From Siphonodentalium dalli (taxonomy: Eukaryota; Mollusca; Scaphopoda; Gadilida; Siphonodentaliidae), in NCBI GenBank assembly GCA_032622095.1, contig CP136069.1, positions 32,216,194-32,280,193 of the forward strand: a stretch of 64,000 bases of DNA, written 5' to 3'. Made by a program: the position numbers and the translations under genes. Positions within the stretch are counted from its first letter, which is position 1. Each line of letters starts with the position of its first letter. Below, piece by piece: positions 1-15,630 of the stretch. The notes beneath the pieces are model-generated. The model searched no databases. It was not told the DNA's origin and worked only from the letters and a program-made list of their open reading frames with translations.

Positions 1-2758
1 CTCTTGTTTGTTGTACATTATATATGGAGGTGGGTGCTATGATTTGTTGTACATTATATATGGAGGTGGGTACTCTTGTTTGTTGTACATTATATATGGA
101 GGTGGGTACTCTTGTTTGTTGTACATTATATATGGAGGTGGGTACTCTTGTTTGTTTACATTATACTGTATGTGGTGGGTGCTATGATTTGTTGTACATT
201 ATATATGGAGGTGGGTACTCTTGTTTGTTGTACATTATATATGGAGGTGGGTACTCTTGTTTGTTGTACATTATATATGGAGGTGGGTACTCTTGTTTGT
301 GGTATATTATATATGGAGGTGGGTACTCTTGTTTGTTTACATTATACTGTATGTGGTGGGTGCTATGATTTGTTGTATATTATATATGGAGGTGGGTACT
401 CTTGTTTGTTGTACATTATATATGGAGGTGGGTACTCTTGTTTGTTGTATATTATATATGGAGGTTGGTGCTCTTGTTTGTTGTACATTATTATATGGAG
501 GTTGGTACTCTTGTTTGTTGTACATTATATATGGAGGTGGGTACTCTTGTTTGTTGTACATTATATATAGAGGTGGGTACTCTTGTTTCTTTTACATTAT
601 ATATGGAGGTGGGTACTCTTGTTTGTTGTACATTATATATGGAGGTGGGACTCTTGTTTCTTTACATTATATATGGAGGTGGGTACTCTTGTTTGTTGTA
701 CATTATATATGGAGGTGGGTACTCTTGTATCTTTTACATTATATATGGAGGTGGGTACTCTTGTTTGTTGTATATTATATATGGAGGTGGGTACTCTTGT
801 TTGTTGTACATTATTATATGGAGGTGGGTACTCTTGTTTGTTGTACATTATATATGGAGGTGGGTACTCTTGTTTCTTTTACATTATATATGGAGGTGGG
901 TACTCTTGTTTGTTGTACATTATATATGGGGGTGGGTACTCCTGTTTGTTGTACATTATATATGGAGGTGGGTACTCTTGTTTCTTTTACATTATATATG
1001 GAGGTTGGTACTCTTGTTTGTTGTACATTATATATGGGGGTGGGTACTCTTGTTTGTTGTACATTATATCTGGAGGTGGGTACTCTTGTTTCTTTTACAT
1101 TATATATGGAGGTGGGTACTCTTGTTTGTTGTACATTATATATGGAGGTGGGTACTCTTGTTTCTTTACATTATATATGGAGGTGGGTACTCTTGTTTGT
1201 TGTACATTATATATGGAGGTGGGTACTCTTGTTTGTTGTATATTATATATGGAGGTGGGTACTCTTGTTTCTTTACATTATACTGTATGTGGTGGGTGCT
1301 ATGATTTGTTGTACATTATATATGGAGATGGGTACTCTTGTTTGTTGTACATTATATATGTAGGTGGGTACTCTTGTTTGTTGTATATTATATATGGAGG
1401 TGGGTGCTCTTGTTTGTTGTACATTATATATGTAGTTGGGTACTCTTGTTTGTTGTACATTATATATGTAGGTGGGTACTCTTGTTTGTTGTATATTATA
1501 TATGGAGGTGGGTACTCTTGTTTGTTGTATATTATATATGGAGGTGGGTACTCTTGTTTGTTGTATATTATATATGGAGGTGGGTACTCTTGTTTGTTGT
1601 ACATTATATATGTAGGTGGGTACTCTTGTTTGTTGTACATTATATATGGAGGTGGGTACTCTTGTTTGTTGTATATTATATATGGAGGTGGGTGCTCTTG
1701 TTTGTTGTACATTATATATGGAGGTGGGTGCTCTTGTTTGTTGTATATTATATATGGAGGTGGGTGCTCTTGTTTGTTGTACATTATTATATGGAGGTGG
1801 GTGCTCTTGTTTGTTGTACATTATATATGGAGGTGGGTGCTCTTGTTTGTTGTACATTATATATGGAGGTGGGTGCTCTTGTTTGTTGTATATTATATAT
1901 GGAGGTGGGTGCTCTTGTTGTTGAACATTATATATGGAGGTGGGTGCTCTTGTTTCTTTATATTATATATGGAGGTGGGTACTCTTGTTTGTTGTACATT
2001 ATATATGGAGGTGGGTGCTCTTGTTTGTTGTATATTATATATGGAGGTGGGTACTCTTGTTTGTTGTACATTATATATAGAGGTGGGTACTCTTGTTTGT
2101 TGTATATTATATATGGAGGTGGGTACTCTTGTTTGTTGTATATTATATATGTAGGTGGGTACTCTTGTTTGTTGTACATTATATATGGAGGTGGGTGCTC
2201 TTGTTTGTTGTATATTATATATGGAGGTGGGTACTCTTGTTTGTTGTACATTATATATGGAGGTGGGTGCTCTTGTTTGTTGTATATTATATATGGAGGT
2301 GGGTACTCTTGTTTGTTGTACATTATATATGTAGGTGGGTACTCTTGTTTGTTGTATATTATATATGGAGGTGGGTGCTCTTGTTTGTTGTATATTATAT
2401 ATGGAGGTGGGTACTCTTGTTTGTTGTACATTATATATGAAGGTGGGTACTCTTGTTTGTTGTACATTATATATGGAGGTGGGTGCTCTTGTTTGTTGTA
2501 TATTATATATGGAGGTGGGTACTCTTGTTTGTTGTACATTATTATATGGAGGTGGGTGCTCTTGTTTGCTGTACATTATTATATGGAGGTGGGTGCTCTT
2601 GTTTGTTGTACATTATATATGGAGGTGGATACTCTTGTTTGTTGTACATTATTATATGGAGGTGGGTGCTCTTGTTTGTTGTACATTATTATATGGAGGT
2701 GGGTGCTCTTGTTTGTTGTACATTATATATGGAGGTGGGTGCTCTTGTTTGTTGTATA

Positions 2759-5201
2759 TTATATATGGAGGTGGGTGCTCTTGTTGTTGAACATTATATA
2801 TGGAGGTGGGTGCTCTTGTTTCTTTACATTATATATGGAGGTGGGTACTCTTGTTTGTTGTACATTATATATGGAGGTGGGTACTCTTGTTTGTTGTATA
2901 TTATATATGGAGGTGGGTGCTCTTGTTTGTTGTACATTATTATATGGAGGTGGGTACCCTTGTTTGTTGTACATTATATATGGAGGTGGGTACTCTTGTT
3001 TGTTGTACATTATATATGGAGGTGGGTGCTCTTGTTTGTTGTACATTATTATATGGAGGTGGGTGCTCTTGTTTGCTGTACATTATTATATGGAGGTGGG
3101 TGCTCTTGTTTGTTGTACATTATATATGGAGGTGGGTACTCTTGTTTGTTGTACATAATATATGGAGGTGGGTACTCTTGTTTGTTGTACATTATTATAT
3201 GGAGGTGGGTGCTCTTGTTTGTTGTATATTATATATGGAGGTGGGTACTCTTGTTTGTTGTACATAATATATGGAGGTGGGTACTCTTGTTTGTTGTATA
3301 TTATATATGGAGGTGAGTACTCTTGTTTGTTGTACATTATATATGTAGGTGGGTACTCTTGTTTGTTGTACATTATATATGGAGGTGGGTACTCTTGTTT
3401 GTTGTATATTATATATGGAGGCGGGTACTCTTGTTTCTTTACATTATACTATATGGAGGTGGGTACTCTTGTTTGTTGTACATTATATATGGAGGTGGGT
3501 GCTCTTGTTTGTTGTACATTATATATGGAGGTGGGTACTCTTGTTTCTTTTACATTATATATGGAGGTGGGTACTCTTGTTTCTTTTACATTATATATGG
3601 AGGTGGGTACTCTTGTTTGTTGTACATTATTATATGGAGGTTGGTGCTCTTGTTTGTTGTACATTATTATATGGAGGTTGGTGCTCTTGTTTGTTGTACA
3701 TTATATATGGAGGTGGGTACTCTTGTTTGTTGTATATTATATATGGAGGTGGGTACTCTTGTTTGTTGTACATAATATATGGAGGTGGGTACTCTTGTTT
3801 GTTGTACATTATATATGGAGGTGGGTACTCTTGTTTGTTGTATATTATATATGGAGGTGGGTACTCTTGTTTCTTCACATTATACTATATGAAGGTGGGT
3901 ACTCTTGTTTGTTGTACATTATATATGGAGGTGGGTGCTCTTGTTTGTTGTACATTATATATGGAGGTGGGTACTCTTGTTTCTTTTACATTATATATGG
4001 AGGTGGGTACTCTTGTTTCTTTTACATTATATATGGAGGTTGGTACTCTTGTTTGTTGTACATTATTATATGGAGGTTGGTGCTCTTGTTTTTTGTACAT
4101 TATATATGGAGGCGGGTACTCTTGTTTGTTGTACATTATATATGGAGGTGGGTACTCTTGTTTGTTGTACATTATATATGGAGGTGGGTACTCTTGTTTG
4201 TTGTATATTATATATGGAGGTGAGTACTCTTGTTTGTTGTACATTATATATGGAGGTGGGTACTCTTGTTTGTTGTACATTATATATGGAGGTGGGTGCT
4301 CTTGTTTGTTGTACATTATATATGGAGGTGGGTACTCTTGTTTCTTTTTCATTATATATGGAGGTGGGTACTCTTGTTTGTTGTACATTATATATGGAGG
4401 TGGGTACTCTTGTTTGTTGTATATTATATATGGAGGTGGGTACTCTTGTTTGTTGTACATTATATATGGAGGTGGGTACTCTTGTTTGTTGTATATTATA
4501 TATGGAGGTGGGTGCTATGATTTGTTGTACATTATATATGGAGGTGGGTACTCTTGTTTGTTGTACATTTTACATGGAGGTGGTGCTATGATTTGTTGTA
4601 CATTATATATGGAGGTGGGTACTCTTGTTTGTTGTACATTATATATGGAGGTGGTGCTATGATTTGTTGTACATTATATATGGAGGTGGGTGCTATGATT
4701 TGTTGTACATTATATATGGAGGTGGATACTCTTGTTTGTTGTATATTATATATGGAGGTGGGTACTCTTGTTTGTTGTATATTATATATGGAGGTGGGTA
4801 CTCTTGTTTGTTGTATATTATATATGGAGGTGGGTACTCTTGTTTGTTGTACATTATATATGGAGGTGGGTACTCTTGTTTGTTGTATATTATATATGGA
4901 GGTGAGTACTCTTGTTTGTTGTACATTATATATGGAGGTGGGTACTCTTGTTTGTTGTACATTATATATGGAGGTGGGTGCTCTTGTTTGTTGTACATTA
5001 TATATGGAGGTGGGTACTCTTGTTTCTTTTTCGTTATATATGGAGGTGGGTACTCTTGTTTGTTGTACATTATATATGGAGGTGGGTACTCTTGTTTGTT
5101 GTATATTATATATGGAGGTGGGTGCTATGATTTGTTGTACATTATATATGGAGGTGGGTACTCTTGTTTGTTGTACATTTTACATGGAGGTGGTGCTATG
5201 A
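2759..5201. repeat. Higher-order block A of the satellite, duplicated at +5,234 bp
   Basis: Monomer order and private variants in this tract reappear at 7993-10435. A rare GGGTACCCTTG variant marks the block at 2951 and recurs at 6094 and 8185, giving spacings of 3,143 and 2,091 bp that sum to 5,234. The sub-block 2759-3267 is therefore present three times (5902-6410, 7993-8501). The tract 4554-5201 also recurs at 6862-7509, offset 2,308. I read this as successive overlapping segmental duplications. Confidence 0.85.
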
Positions 5202-7992
5202 TTTGTTGTACATTATATATAGAGGTGGGTACTCTTGTTTGTTGTATATTATATATGGAGGTGGGTACTCTTGTTTGTTGTATATTATATATGGAGGTGG
5301 GTACTCTTGTTTGTTGTATATTATATATGGAGGTGGGTACTCTTGTTTGTTGTACATTATATATGGAGGTGGGTACTCTTGTTTGTTGTATATTATATAT
5401 GGAGGTGGGTGCTCTTGTTTGTTGTATATTATATATGGAGGTGGGTACTCTTGTTTGTTGTACATTATTATATGGAGGTGGGTACTCTTGTTTGTTGTAT
5501 ATTATATATGGAGGTGGGTACTCTTGTTTGTTGTATATTATATATGGAGGTGGGTACTCTTGTTTGTTGTACATTATATATGGAGGTGGGTACTCTTGTT
5601 TGTTGTATATTATATATGGAGGTGGGTGCTCTTGTTTGTTGTATATTATATATGGAGGTGGGTACTCTTGTTTGTTGTACATTATTATATGGAGGTGGGT
5701 GCTCTTGTTTGCTGTACATTATTATATGGAGGTGGGTGCTCTTGTTTGTTGTATATTATATATGGAGGTGGGTACTCTTGTTTGTTGTACATTATTATAT
5801 GGAGGTGGGTGCTCTTGTTTGTTGTACATTATTATATGGAGGTGGGTGCTCTTGTTTGTTGTACATTATATATGGAGGTGGGTGCTCTTGTTTGTTGTAT
5901 ATTATATATGGAGGTGGGTGCTCTTGTTGTTGAACATTATATATGGAGGTGGGTGCTCTTGTTTCTTTACATTATATATGGAGGTGGGTACTCTTGTTTG
6001 TTGTACATTATATATGGAGGTGGGTACTCTTGTTTGTTGTATATTATATATGGAGGTGGGTGCTCTTGTTTGTTGTACATTATTATATGGAGGTGGGTAC
6101 CCTTGTTTGTTGTACATTATATATGGAGGTGGGTACTCTTGTTTGTTGTACATTATATATGGAGGTGGGTGCTCTTGTTTGTTGTACATTATTATATGGA
6201 GGTGGGTGCTCTTGTTTGCTGTACATTATTATATGGAGGTGGGTGCTCTTGTTTGTTGTACATTATATATGGAGGTGGGTACTCTTGTTTGTTGTACATA
6301 ATATATGGAGGTGGGTACTCTTGTTTGTTGTACATTATTATATGGAGGTGGGTGCTCTTGTTTGTTGTATATTATATATGGAGGTGGGTACTCTTGTTTG
6401 TTGTACATAATATATGGAGGTGGGTACTCTTGTTTGTTGTATATTATATATGGAGGTGAGTACTCTTGTTTGTTGTACATTATATATGTAGGTGGGTACT
6501 CTTGTTTGTTGTACATTATATATGGAGGTGAGTACTCTTGTTTGTTGTACATTATATATGGAGGTGGGTACTCTTGTTTGTTGTACATTATATATGGAGG
6601 TGGGTGCTCTTGTTTGTTGTACATTATATATGGAGGTGGGTACTCTTGTTTCTTTTTCATTATATATGGAGGTGGGTACTCTTGTTTGTTGTACATTATA
6701 TATGGAGGTGGGTACTCTTGTTTGTTGTATATTATATATGGAGGTGGGTACTCTTGTTTGTTGTACATTATATATGGAGGTGGGTACTCTTGTTTGTTGT
6801 ATATTATATATGGAGGTGGGTGCTATGATTTGTTGTACATTATATATGGAGGTGGGTACTCTTGTTTGTTGTACATTTTACATGGAGGTGGTGCTATGAT
6901 TTGTTGTACATTATATATGGAGGTGGGTACTCTTGTTTGTTGTACATTATATATGGAGGTGGTGCTATGATTTGTTGTACATTATATATGGAGGTGGGTG
7001 CTATGATTTGTTGTACATTATATATGGAGGTGGATACTCTTGTTTGTTGTATATTATATATGGAGGTGGGTACTCTTGTTTATTGTATATTATATATGGA
7101 GGTGGGTACTCTTGTTTGTTGTATATTATATATGGAGGTGGGTACTCTTGTTTGTTGTACATTATATATGGAGGTGGGTACTCTTGTTTGTTGTATATTA
7201 TATATGGAGGTGAGTACTCTTGTTTGTTGTACATTATATATGGAGGTGGGTACTCTTGTTTGTTGTACATTATATATGGAGGTGGGTGCTCTTGTTTGTT
7301 GTACATTATATATGGAGGTGGGTACTCTTGTTTCTTTTTCATTATATATGGAGGTGGGTACTCTTGTTTGTTGTACATTATATATGGAGGTGGGTACTCT
7401 TGTTTGTTGTATATTATATATGGAGGTGGGTGCTATGATTTGTTGTACATTATATATGGAGGTGGGTACTCTTGTTTGTTGTACATTTTACATGGAGGTG
7501 GTGCTATGATTTGTTGTACATTATATATAGAGGTGGGTACTCTTGTTTGTTGTATATTATATATGGAGGTGGGTACTCTTGTTTGTTGTATATTATATAT
7601 GGAGGTGGGTACTCTTGTTTGTTGTATATTATATATGGAGGTGGGTACTCTTGTTTGTTGTACATTATATATGGAGGTGGGTACTCTTGTTTGCTGTATA
7701 TTATATATGGAGGTGGGTGCTCTTGTTTGTTGTATATTATATATGGAGGTGGGTACTCTTGTTTGTTGTACATTATTATATGGAGGTGGGTGCTCTTGTT
7801 TGCTGTACATTATTATATGGAGGTGGGTGCTCTTGTTTGTTGTACATTATATATGGAGGTGGGTACTCTTGTTTGTTGTACATTATTATATGGAGGTGGG
7901 TGCTCTTGTTTGTTGTACATTATTATATGGAGGTGGGTGCTCTTGTTTGTTGTACATTATATATGGAGGTGGGTGCTCTTGTTTGTTGTATA

Positions 7993-10435
7993 TTATATAT
8001 GGAGGTGGGTGCTCTTGTTGTTGAACATTATATATGGAGGTGGGTGCTCTTGTTTCTTTACATTATATATGGAGGTGGGTACTCTTGTTTGTTGTACATT
8101 ATATATGGAGGTGGGTACTCTTGTTTGTTGTATATTATATATGGAGGTGGGTGCTCTTGTTTGTTGTACATTATTATATGGAGGTGGGTACCCTTGTTTG
8201 TTGTACATTATATATGGAGGTGGGTACTCTTGTTTGTTGTACATTATATATGGAGGTGGGTGCTCTTGTTTGTTGTACATTATTATATGGAGGTGGGTGC
8301 TCTTGTTTGCTGTACATTATTATATGGAGGTGGGTGCTCTTGTTTGTTGTACATTATATATGGAGGTGGGTACTCTTGTTTGTTGTACATAATATATGGA
8401 GGTGGGTACTCTTGTTTGTTGTACATTATTATATGGAGGTGGGTGCTCTTGTTTGTTGTATATTATATATGGAGGTGGGTACTCTTGTTTGTTGTACATA
8501 ATATATGGAGGTGGGTACTCTTGTTTGTTGTATATTATATATGGAGGTGAGTACTCTTGTTTGTTGTACATTATATATGTAGGTGGGTACTCTTGTTTGT
8601 TGTACATTATATATGGAGGTGGGTACTCTTGTTTGTTGTATATTATATATGGAGGCGGGTACTCTTGTTTCTTTACATTATACTATATGGAGGTGGGTAC
8701 TCTTGTTTGTTGTACATTATATATGGAGGTGGGTGCTCTTGTTTGTTGTACATTATATATGGAGGTGGGTACTCTTGTTTCTTTTACATTATATATGGAG
8801 GTGGGTACTCTTGTTTCTTTTACATTATATATGGAGGTGGGTACTCTTGTTTGTTGTACATTATTATATGGAGGTTGGTGCTCTTGTTTGTTGTACATTA
8901 TTATATGGAGGTTGGTGCTCTTGTTTGTTGTACATTATATATGGAGGTGGGTACTCTTGTTTGTTGTATATTATATATGGAGGTGGGTACTCTTGTTTGT
9001 TGTACATAATATATGGAGGTGGGTACTCTTGTTTGTTGTACATTATATATGGAGGTGGGTACTCTTGTTTGTTGTATATTATATATGGAGGTGGGTACTC
9101 TTGTTTCTTCACATTATACTATATGAAGGTGGGTACTCTTGTTTGTTGTACATTATATATGGAGGTGGGTGCTCTTGTTTGTTGTACATTATATATGGAG
9201 GTGGGTACTCTTGTTTCTTTTACATTATATATGGAGGTGGGTACTGTTGTTTCTTTTACATTATATATTGAGGTTGGTACTCTTGTTTGTTGTACATTAT
9301 TATATGGAGGTTGGTGCTCTTGTTTTTTGTACATTATATATGGAGGCGGGTACTCTTGTTTGTTGTACATTATATATGGAGGTGGGTACTCTTGTTTGTT
9401 GTACATTATATATGGAGGTGGGTACTCTTGTTTGTTGTATATTATATATGGAGGTGAGTACTCTTGTTTGTTGTACATTATATATGGAGGTGGGTACTCT
9501 TGTTTGTTGTACATTATATATGGAGGTGGGTGCTCTTGTTTGTTGTACATTATATATGGAGGTGGGTACTCTTGTTTCTTTTTCATTATATATGGAGGTG
9601 GGTACTCTTGTTTGTTGTACATTATATATGGAGGTGGGTACTCTTGTTTGTTGTATATTATATATGGAGGTGGGTACTCTTGTTTGTTGTACATTATATA
9701 TGGAGGTGGGTACTCTTGTTTGTTGTATATTATATATGGAGGTGGGTGCTATGATTTGTTGTACATTATATATGGAGGTGGGTACTCTTGTTTGTTGTAC
9801 ATTTTACATGGAGGTGGTGCTATGATTTGTTGTACATTATATATGGAGGTGGGTACTCTTGTTTGTTGTACATTATATATGGAGGTGGTGCTATGATTTG
9901 TTGTACATTATATATGGAGGTGGGTGCTATGATTTGTTGTACATTATATATGGAGGTGGATACTCTTGTTTGTTGTATATTATATATGGAGGTGGGTACT
10001 CTTGTTTGTTGTATATTATATATGGAGGTGGGTACTCTTGTTTGTTGTATATTATATATGGAGGTGGGTACTCTTGTTTGTTGTACATTATATATGGAGG
10101 TGGGTACTCTTGTTTGTTGTATATTATATATGGAGGTGAGTACTCTTGTTTGTTGTACATTATATATGGAGGTGGGTACTCTTGTTTGTTGTACATTATA
10201 TATGGAGGTGGGTGCTCTTGTTTGTTGTACATTATATATGGAGGTGGGTACTCTTGTTTCTTTTTCATTATATATGGAGGTGGGTACTCTTGTTTGTTGT
10301 ACATTATATATGGAGGTGGGTACTCTTGTTTGTTGTATATTATATATGGAGGTGGGTGCTATGATTTGTTGTACATTATATATGGAGGTGGGTACTCTTG
10401 TTTGTTGTACATTTTACATGGAGGTGGTGCTATGA
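7993..10435. repeat. Higher-order block A, second full copy
   Basis: This copy of 2759-5201 is nearly identical in variant order. Private differences are few, for example ACTGTTG in place of ACTCTTG near 9244 and ATATATTGAGG near 9262, so it is a recent duplication. A partial copy lies between the two at 5902-7509. Confidence 0.85.
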
Positions 10436-12649
10436 TTTGTTGTACATTATATATAGAGGTGGGTACTCTTGTTTGTTGTATATTATATATGGAGGTGGGT
10501 ACTCTTGTTTGTTGTATATTATATATGGAGGTGGGTACTCTTGTTTGTTGTATATTATATATGGAGGTGGGTACTCTTGTTTGTTGTACATTATATATGG
10601 AGGTGGGTACTCTTGTTTGTTGTATATTATATATGGAGGTGAGTACTCTTGTTTGTTGTACATTATATATGGAGGTGGGTACTCTTGTTTGTTGTACATT
10701 ATATATGGAGGTGGGTGCTCTTGTTTGTTGTACATTATATATGGAGGTGGGTACTCTTGTTTCTTTTTCATTATATATGGAGGTGGGTACTCTTGTTTGT
10801 TGTACATTATATATGGAGGTGGGTACTCTTGTTTGTTGTATATTATATATGGAGGTGGGTACTCTTGTTTGTTGTATATTATATATGGAGGTGGGTGCTA
10901 TGATTTGTTGTACATTATATATGGAGGTGGGTACTCTTGTTTGTTGTACATTTTACATGGAGGTGGTGCTATGATTTGTTGTACATTATATATGGAGGTG
11001 GGTACTCTTGTTTGTTGTACATTATATATGGAGGTGGTGCTATGATTTGTTGTACATTATATATGGAGGTGGTGCTATGATTTGTTGTACATTATATATG
11101 GAGGTGGATACTCTTGTTTGTTGTATATTATATATGGAGGTGGGTACTCTTGTTTGTTGTATATTATATATGGAGGTGGGTACTCTTGTTTGTTGTATAT
11201 TATATATGGAGGTGGGTACTCTTGTTTGTTGTACATTATATATGGAGGTGGGTACTCTTGTTTGTTGTACATTATATATGGAGGTGGGTACTCTTGTTTG
11301 TTATATATTATATATGGAGGTGGGTACTCTTGTTTGTTGTACATCATATATGGAGGTGGGTACTCTTGTTTGTTGTATATTATATATGGAGGTGGGTGCT
11401 ATGATTTGTTGTACATTATATTTGGAGGTGGGTACTCTTGTTTGTTGTACATTTTATATGGAGGTGGTGCTATGATTTGTTGTACATTATATATGGAGGT
11501 GGGTACTCTTGTTTGTTGTACATTATATATGGAGGTGGGTGCTATGATTTGTTGTACATTATATATGGAGGTGGGTACTCTTGTTTGTTGTACATTATAT
11601 ATGGAGGTGGGTACTCTTGTTTGTTGTACATTATATATGGAGGTGGGTGCTATGATTTGTTGTACATTATATATGGAGGTGGGTACTCTTGTTTGTTGTA
11701 TATTATATATGGAGGTGGGTGCTATGATTTGTTGTACATTATATATGGAGGTGGGTGCTATGATTTGTTGTATATTATATATGGAGGTGGGTACTCTTGT
11801 TTGTTGTATATTATATATGGAGGTGGGTACTCTTGTTTGTTGTACATTATATATGGAGGTGGGTACTCTTGTTTGTTGTATATTATATATGGAGGTGGGT
11901 ACTCTTGTTTGTTGTACATTATATATGGAGGTGGGTACTCTTGTTTGTTGTATATTATATATGGAGGTGGGTGCTATGATTTGTTGTACATTATATATGG
12001 AGGTGGGTACTCTTGTTTGTTGTACATTTTATATGGAGGTGGTGCTATGATTTGTTGTACATTATATATGGAGGTGGGTACTCTTGTTTGTTGTACATTA
12101 TATATGGAGGTGGGTGCTATGATTTGTTGTATATTATATATGGAGGTGGGTACTCTTGTTTGTTGTATATTATATATGGAGGTGGGTACTCTTGTTTGTT
12201 GTATATTATATATGGAGGTGGGTACTCTTGTTTGTTGTACATTATATATGGAGGTGGGTGCTATGATTTGTTGTATATTATATATGGAGGTGGGTGCTCT
12301 TGTTTGTTGTATATTATATATGGAGGTGGGTACTCTTGTTTGTTGTATATTATATATGGAGGTGGGTACTCTTGTTTGTTGTACATTATATATGGAGGTG
12401 GGTGCTATGATTTGTTGTACATTATATATGGAGGTGGGTGCTATGATTTGTTGTATATTATATATGGAGGTGGGTGCTCTTGTTTGTTGTATATTATATA
12501 TGGAGGTGGGTACTCTTGTTTGTTGTATATTATATATGGAGGTGGGTACTCTTGTTTGTTGTACATTATATATGGCGGTGGGTACTCTTGTTTGTTGTAC
12601 ATTATATATGGAGGTGGGTACTCTTGTTTGTTGTATATTATATATGTAG
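10398..12649. repeat. Higher-order block B, duplicated at +2,981 bp
   Basis: The succession of CTATGAT-type and CTCTTGT-type monomers here, including short units that lack one G (GGAGGTGGTGCT), is repeated at 13378-15630. Landmarks match at a constant offset of 2,980-2,981 bp (11114/14095, 11438/14419, 11797/14778). Smaller sub-repeats of about 0.5 kb are nested inside (10146/10649). Confidence 0.8.
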
Positions 12650-13377
12650 GTGGGTACTCTTGTTTGTTGTATATTATATATGGAGGTGGGTACTCTTGTT
12701 TGTTGTACATTATATATGGAGGTGGGTACTCTTGTTTGTTGTATATTATATATGGAGGTGGGTGCTATGATTTGTTGTACATTATATATGGAGGTGGGTA
12801 CTCTTGTTTGTTGTACGTTTTACATGGAGGTGGTGCTATGATTTGTTGTACATTATATATGGAGGTGGGTACTCTTGTTTGTTGTACATTATATATGGAG
12901 GTGGTGCTATGATTTGTTGTACATTATATATGGAGGTGGGTGCTATGATTTGTTGTACATTATATATGGAGGTGGATACTCTTGTTTGTTGTATATTATA
13001 TATGGAGGTGGGTACTCTTGTTTGTTGTATATTATATATGGAGGTGGGTACTCTTGTTTGTTGTATATTATATATGGAGGTGAGTACTCTTGTTTGTTGT
13101 ACATTATATATGGAGGTGGGTACTCTTGTTTGTTGTACATTATATATGGAGGTGGGTGCTCTTGTTTGTTGTACATTATATATGGAGGTGGGTACTCTTG
13201 TTTCTTTTTCATTATATATGGAGGTGGGTACTCTTGTTTGTTGTACATTATATATGGAGGTGGGTACTCTTGTTTGTTGTATATTATATATGGAGGTGGG
13301 TACTCTTGTTTGTTGTATATTATATATGGAGGTGGGTGCTATGATTTGTTGTACATTATATATGGAGGTGGGTACTC

Positions 13378-15630
13378 TTGTTTGTTGTACATTTTACATG
13401 GAGGTGGTGCTATGATTTGTTGTACATTATATATGGAGGTGGGTACTCTTGTTTGTTGTATATTATATATGGAGGTGGGTACTCTTGTTTGTTGTATATT
13501 ATATATGGAGGTGGGTACTCTTGTTTGTGGTATATTATATATGGAGGTGGGTACTCTTGTTTGTTGTACATTATATATGGAGGTGGGTACTCTTGTTTGT
13601 TGTATATTATATATGGAGGTGAGTACTCTTGTTTGTTGTACATTATATATGGAGGTGGGTACTCTTGTTTGTTGTACATTATATATGGAGGTGGGTGCTC
13701 TTGTTTGTTGTACATTATATATGGAGGTGGGTACTCTTGTTTCTTTTTCATTATATATGGAGGTGGGTACTCTTGTTTGTTGTACATTATATATGGAGGT
13801 GGGTACTCTTGTTTGTTGTATATTATATATGGAGGTGGGTACTCTTGTTTGTTGTATATTATATATGGAGGTGGGTGCTATGATTTGTTGTACATTATAT
13901 ATGGAGGTGGGTACTCTTGTTTGTTGTACATTTTACATGGAGGTGGTGCTATGATTTGTTGTACATTATATATGGAGGTGGGTACTCTTGTTTGTTGTAC
14001 ATTATATATGGAGGTGGTGCTATGATTTGTTGTACATTATATATGGAGGTGGGTGCTATGATTTGTTGTACATTATATATGGAGGTGGATACTCTTGTTT
14101 GTTGTATATTATATATGGAGGTGGGTACTCTTGTTTGTTGTATATTATATATGGAGGTGGGTACTCTTGTTTGTTGTATATTATATATGGAGGTGGGTAC
14201 TCTTGTTTGTTGTACATTATATATGGAGGTGGGTACTCTTGTTTGTTGTACATTATATATGGAGGTGGGTACTCTTGTTTGTTGTATATTATATATGGAG
14301 GTGGGTACTCTTGTTTGTTGTACATTATATATGGAGGTGGGTACTCTTGTTTGTTGTATATTATATATGGAGGTGGGTGCTATGATTTGTTGTACATTAT
14401 ATTTGGAGGTGGGTACTCTTGTTTGTTGTACATTTTATATGGAGGTGGTGCTATGATTTGTTGTACATTATATATGGAGGTGGGTACTCTTGTTTGTTGT
14501 ACATTATATATGGAGGTGGGTGCTATGATTTGTTGTACATTATATATGGAGGTGGGTACTCTTGTTTGTTGTACATTATATATGGAGGTGGGTACTCTTG
14601 TTTGTTGTACATTATATATGGAGGTGGGTGCTATGATTTGTTGTACATTATATATGGAGGTGGGTACTCTTGTTTGTTGTATATTATATATGGAGGTGGG
14701 TGCTATGATTTGTTGTACATTATATATGGAGGTGGGTGCTATGATTTGTTGTATATTATATATGGAGGTGGGTACTCTTGTTTGTTGTATATTATATATG
14801 GAGGTGGGTACTCTTGTTTGTTGTACATTATATATGGAGGTGGGTACTCTTGTTTGTTGTATATTATATATGGAGGTGGGTACTCTTGTTTGTTGTACAT
14901 TATATATGGAGGTGGGTACTCTTGTTTGTTGTATATTATATATGGAGGTGGGTGCTATGATTTGTTGTACATTATATATGGAGGTGGGTACTCTTGTTTG
15001 TTGTACATTTTATATGGAGGTGGTGCTATGATTTGTTGTACATTATATATGGAGGTGGGTACTCTTGTTTGTTGTACATTATATACGGAGGTGGGTGCTA
15101 TGATTTGTTGTATATTATATATGGAGGTGGGTACTCTTGTTTGTTGTATATTATATATGGAGGTGGGTACTCTTGTTTGTTGTATATTATATATGGAGGT
15201 GGGTACTCTTGTTTGTTGTATATTATATATGGAGGTGGGTACTCTTGTTTGTTGTACATTATATATGGAGGTGGGTGCTATGATTTGTTTTATATTATAT
15301 ATGGAGGTGGGTGCTCTTGTTTGTTGTATATTATATATGGAGGTGGGTACTCTTGTTTGTTGTATATTATATATGGAGGTGGGTACTCTTGTTTGTTGTA
15401 CATTATATATGGAGGTGGGTGCTATGATTTGTTGTACATTATATATGGAGGTGGGTGCTATGATTTGTTGTATATTATATATGGAGGTGGGTGCTCTTGT
15501 TTGTTGTATATTATATATGGAGGTGGGTACTCTTGTTTGTTGTATATTATATATGGAGGTGGGTACTCTTGTTTGTTGTACATTATATATGGCGGTGGGT
15601 ACTCTTGTTTGTTGTACATTATATATGTAG
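13378..15630. repeat. Higher-order block B, second copy
   Basis: Copy of 10398-12649 at an offset of 2,980-2,981 bp, with private changes such as TATACGG near 15085 and an extra CTCTTGT monomer near 15190. Monomer order is otherwise preserved. Confidence 0.8.
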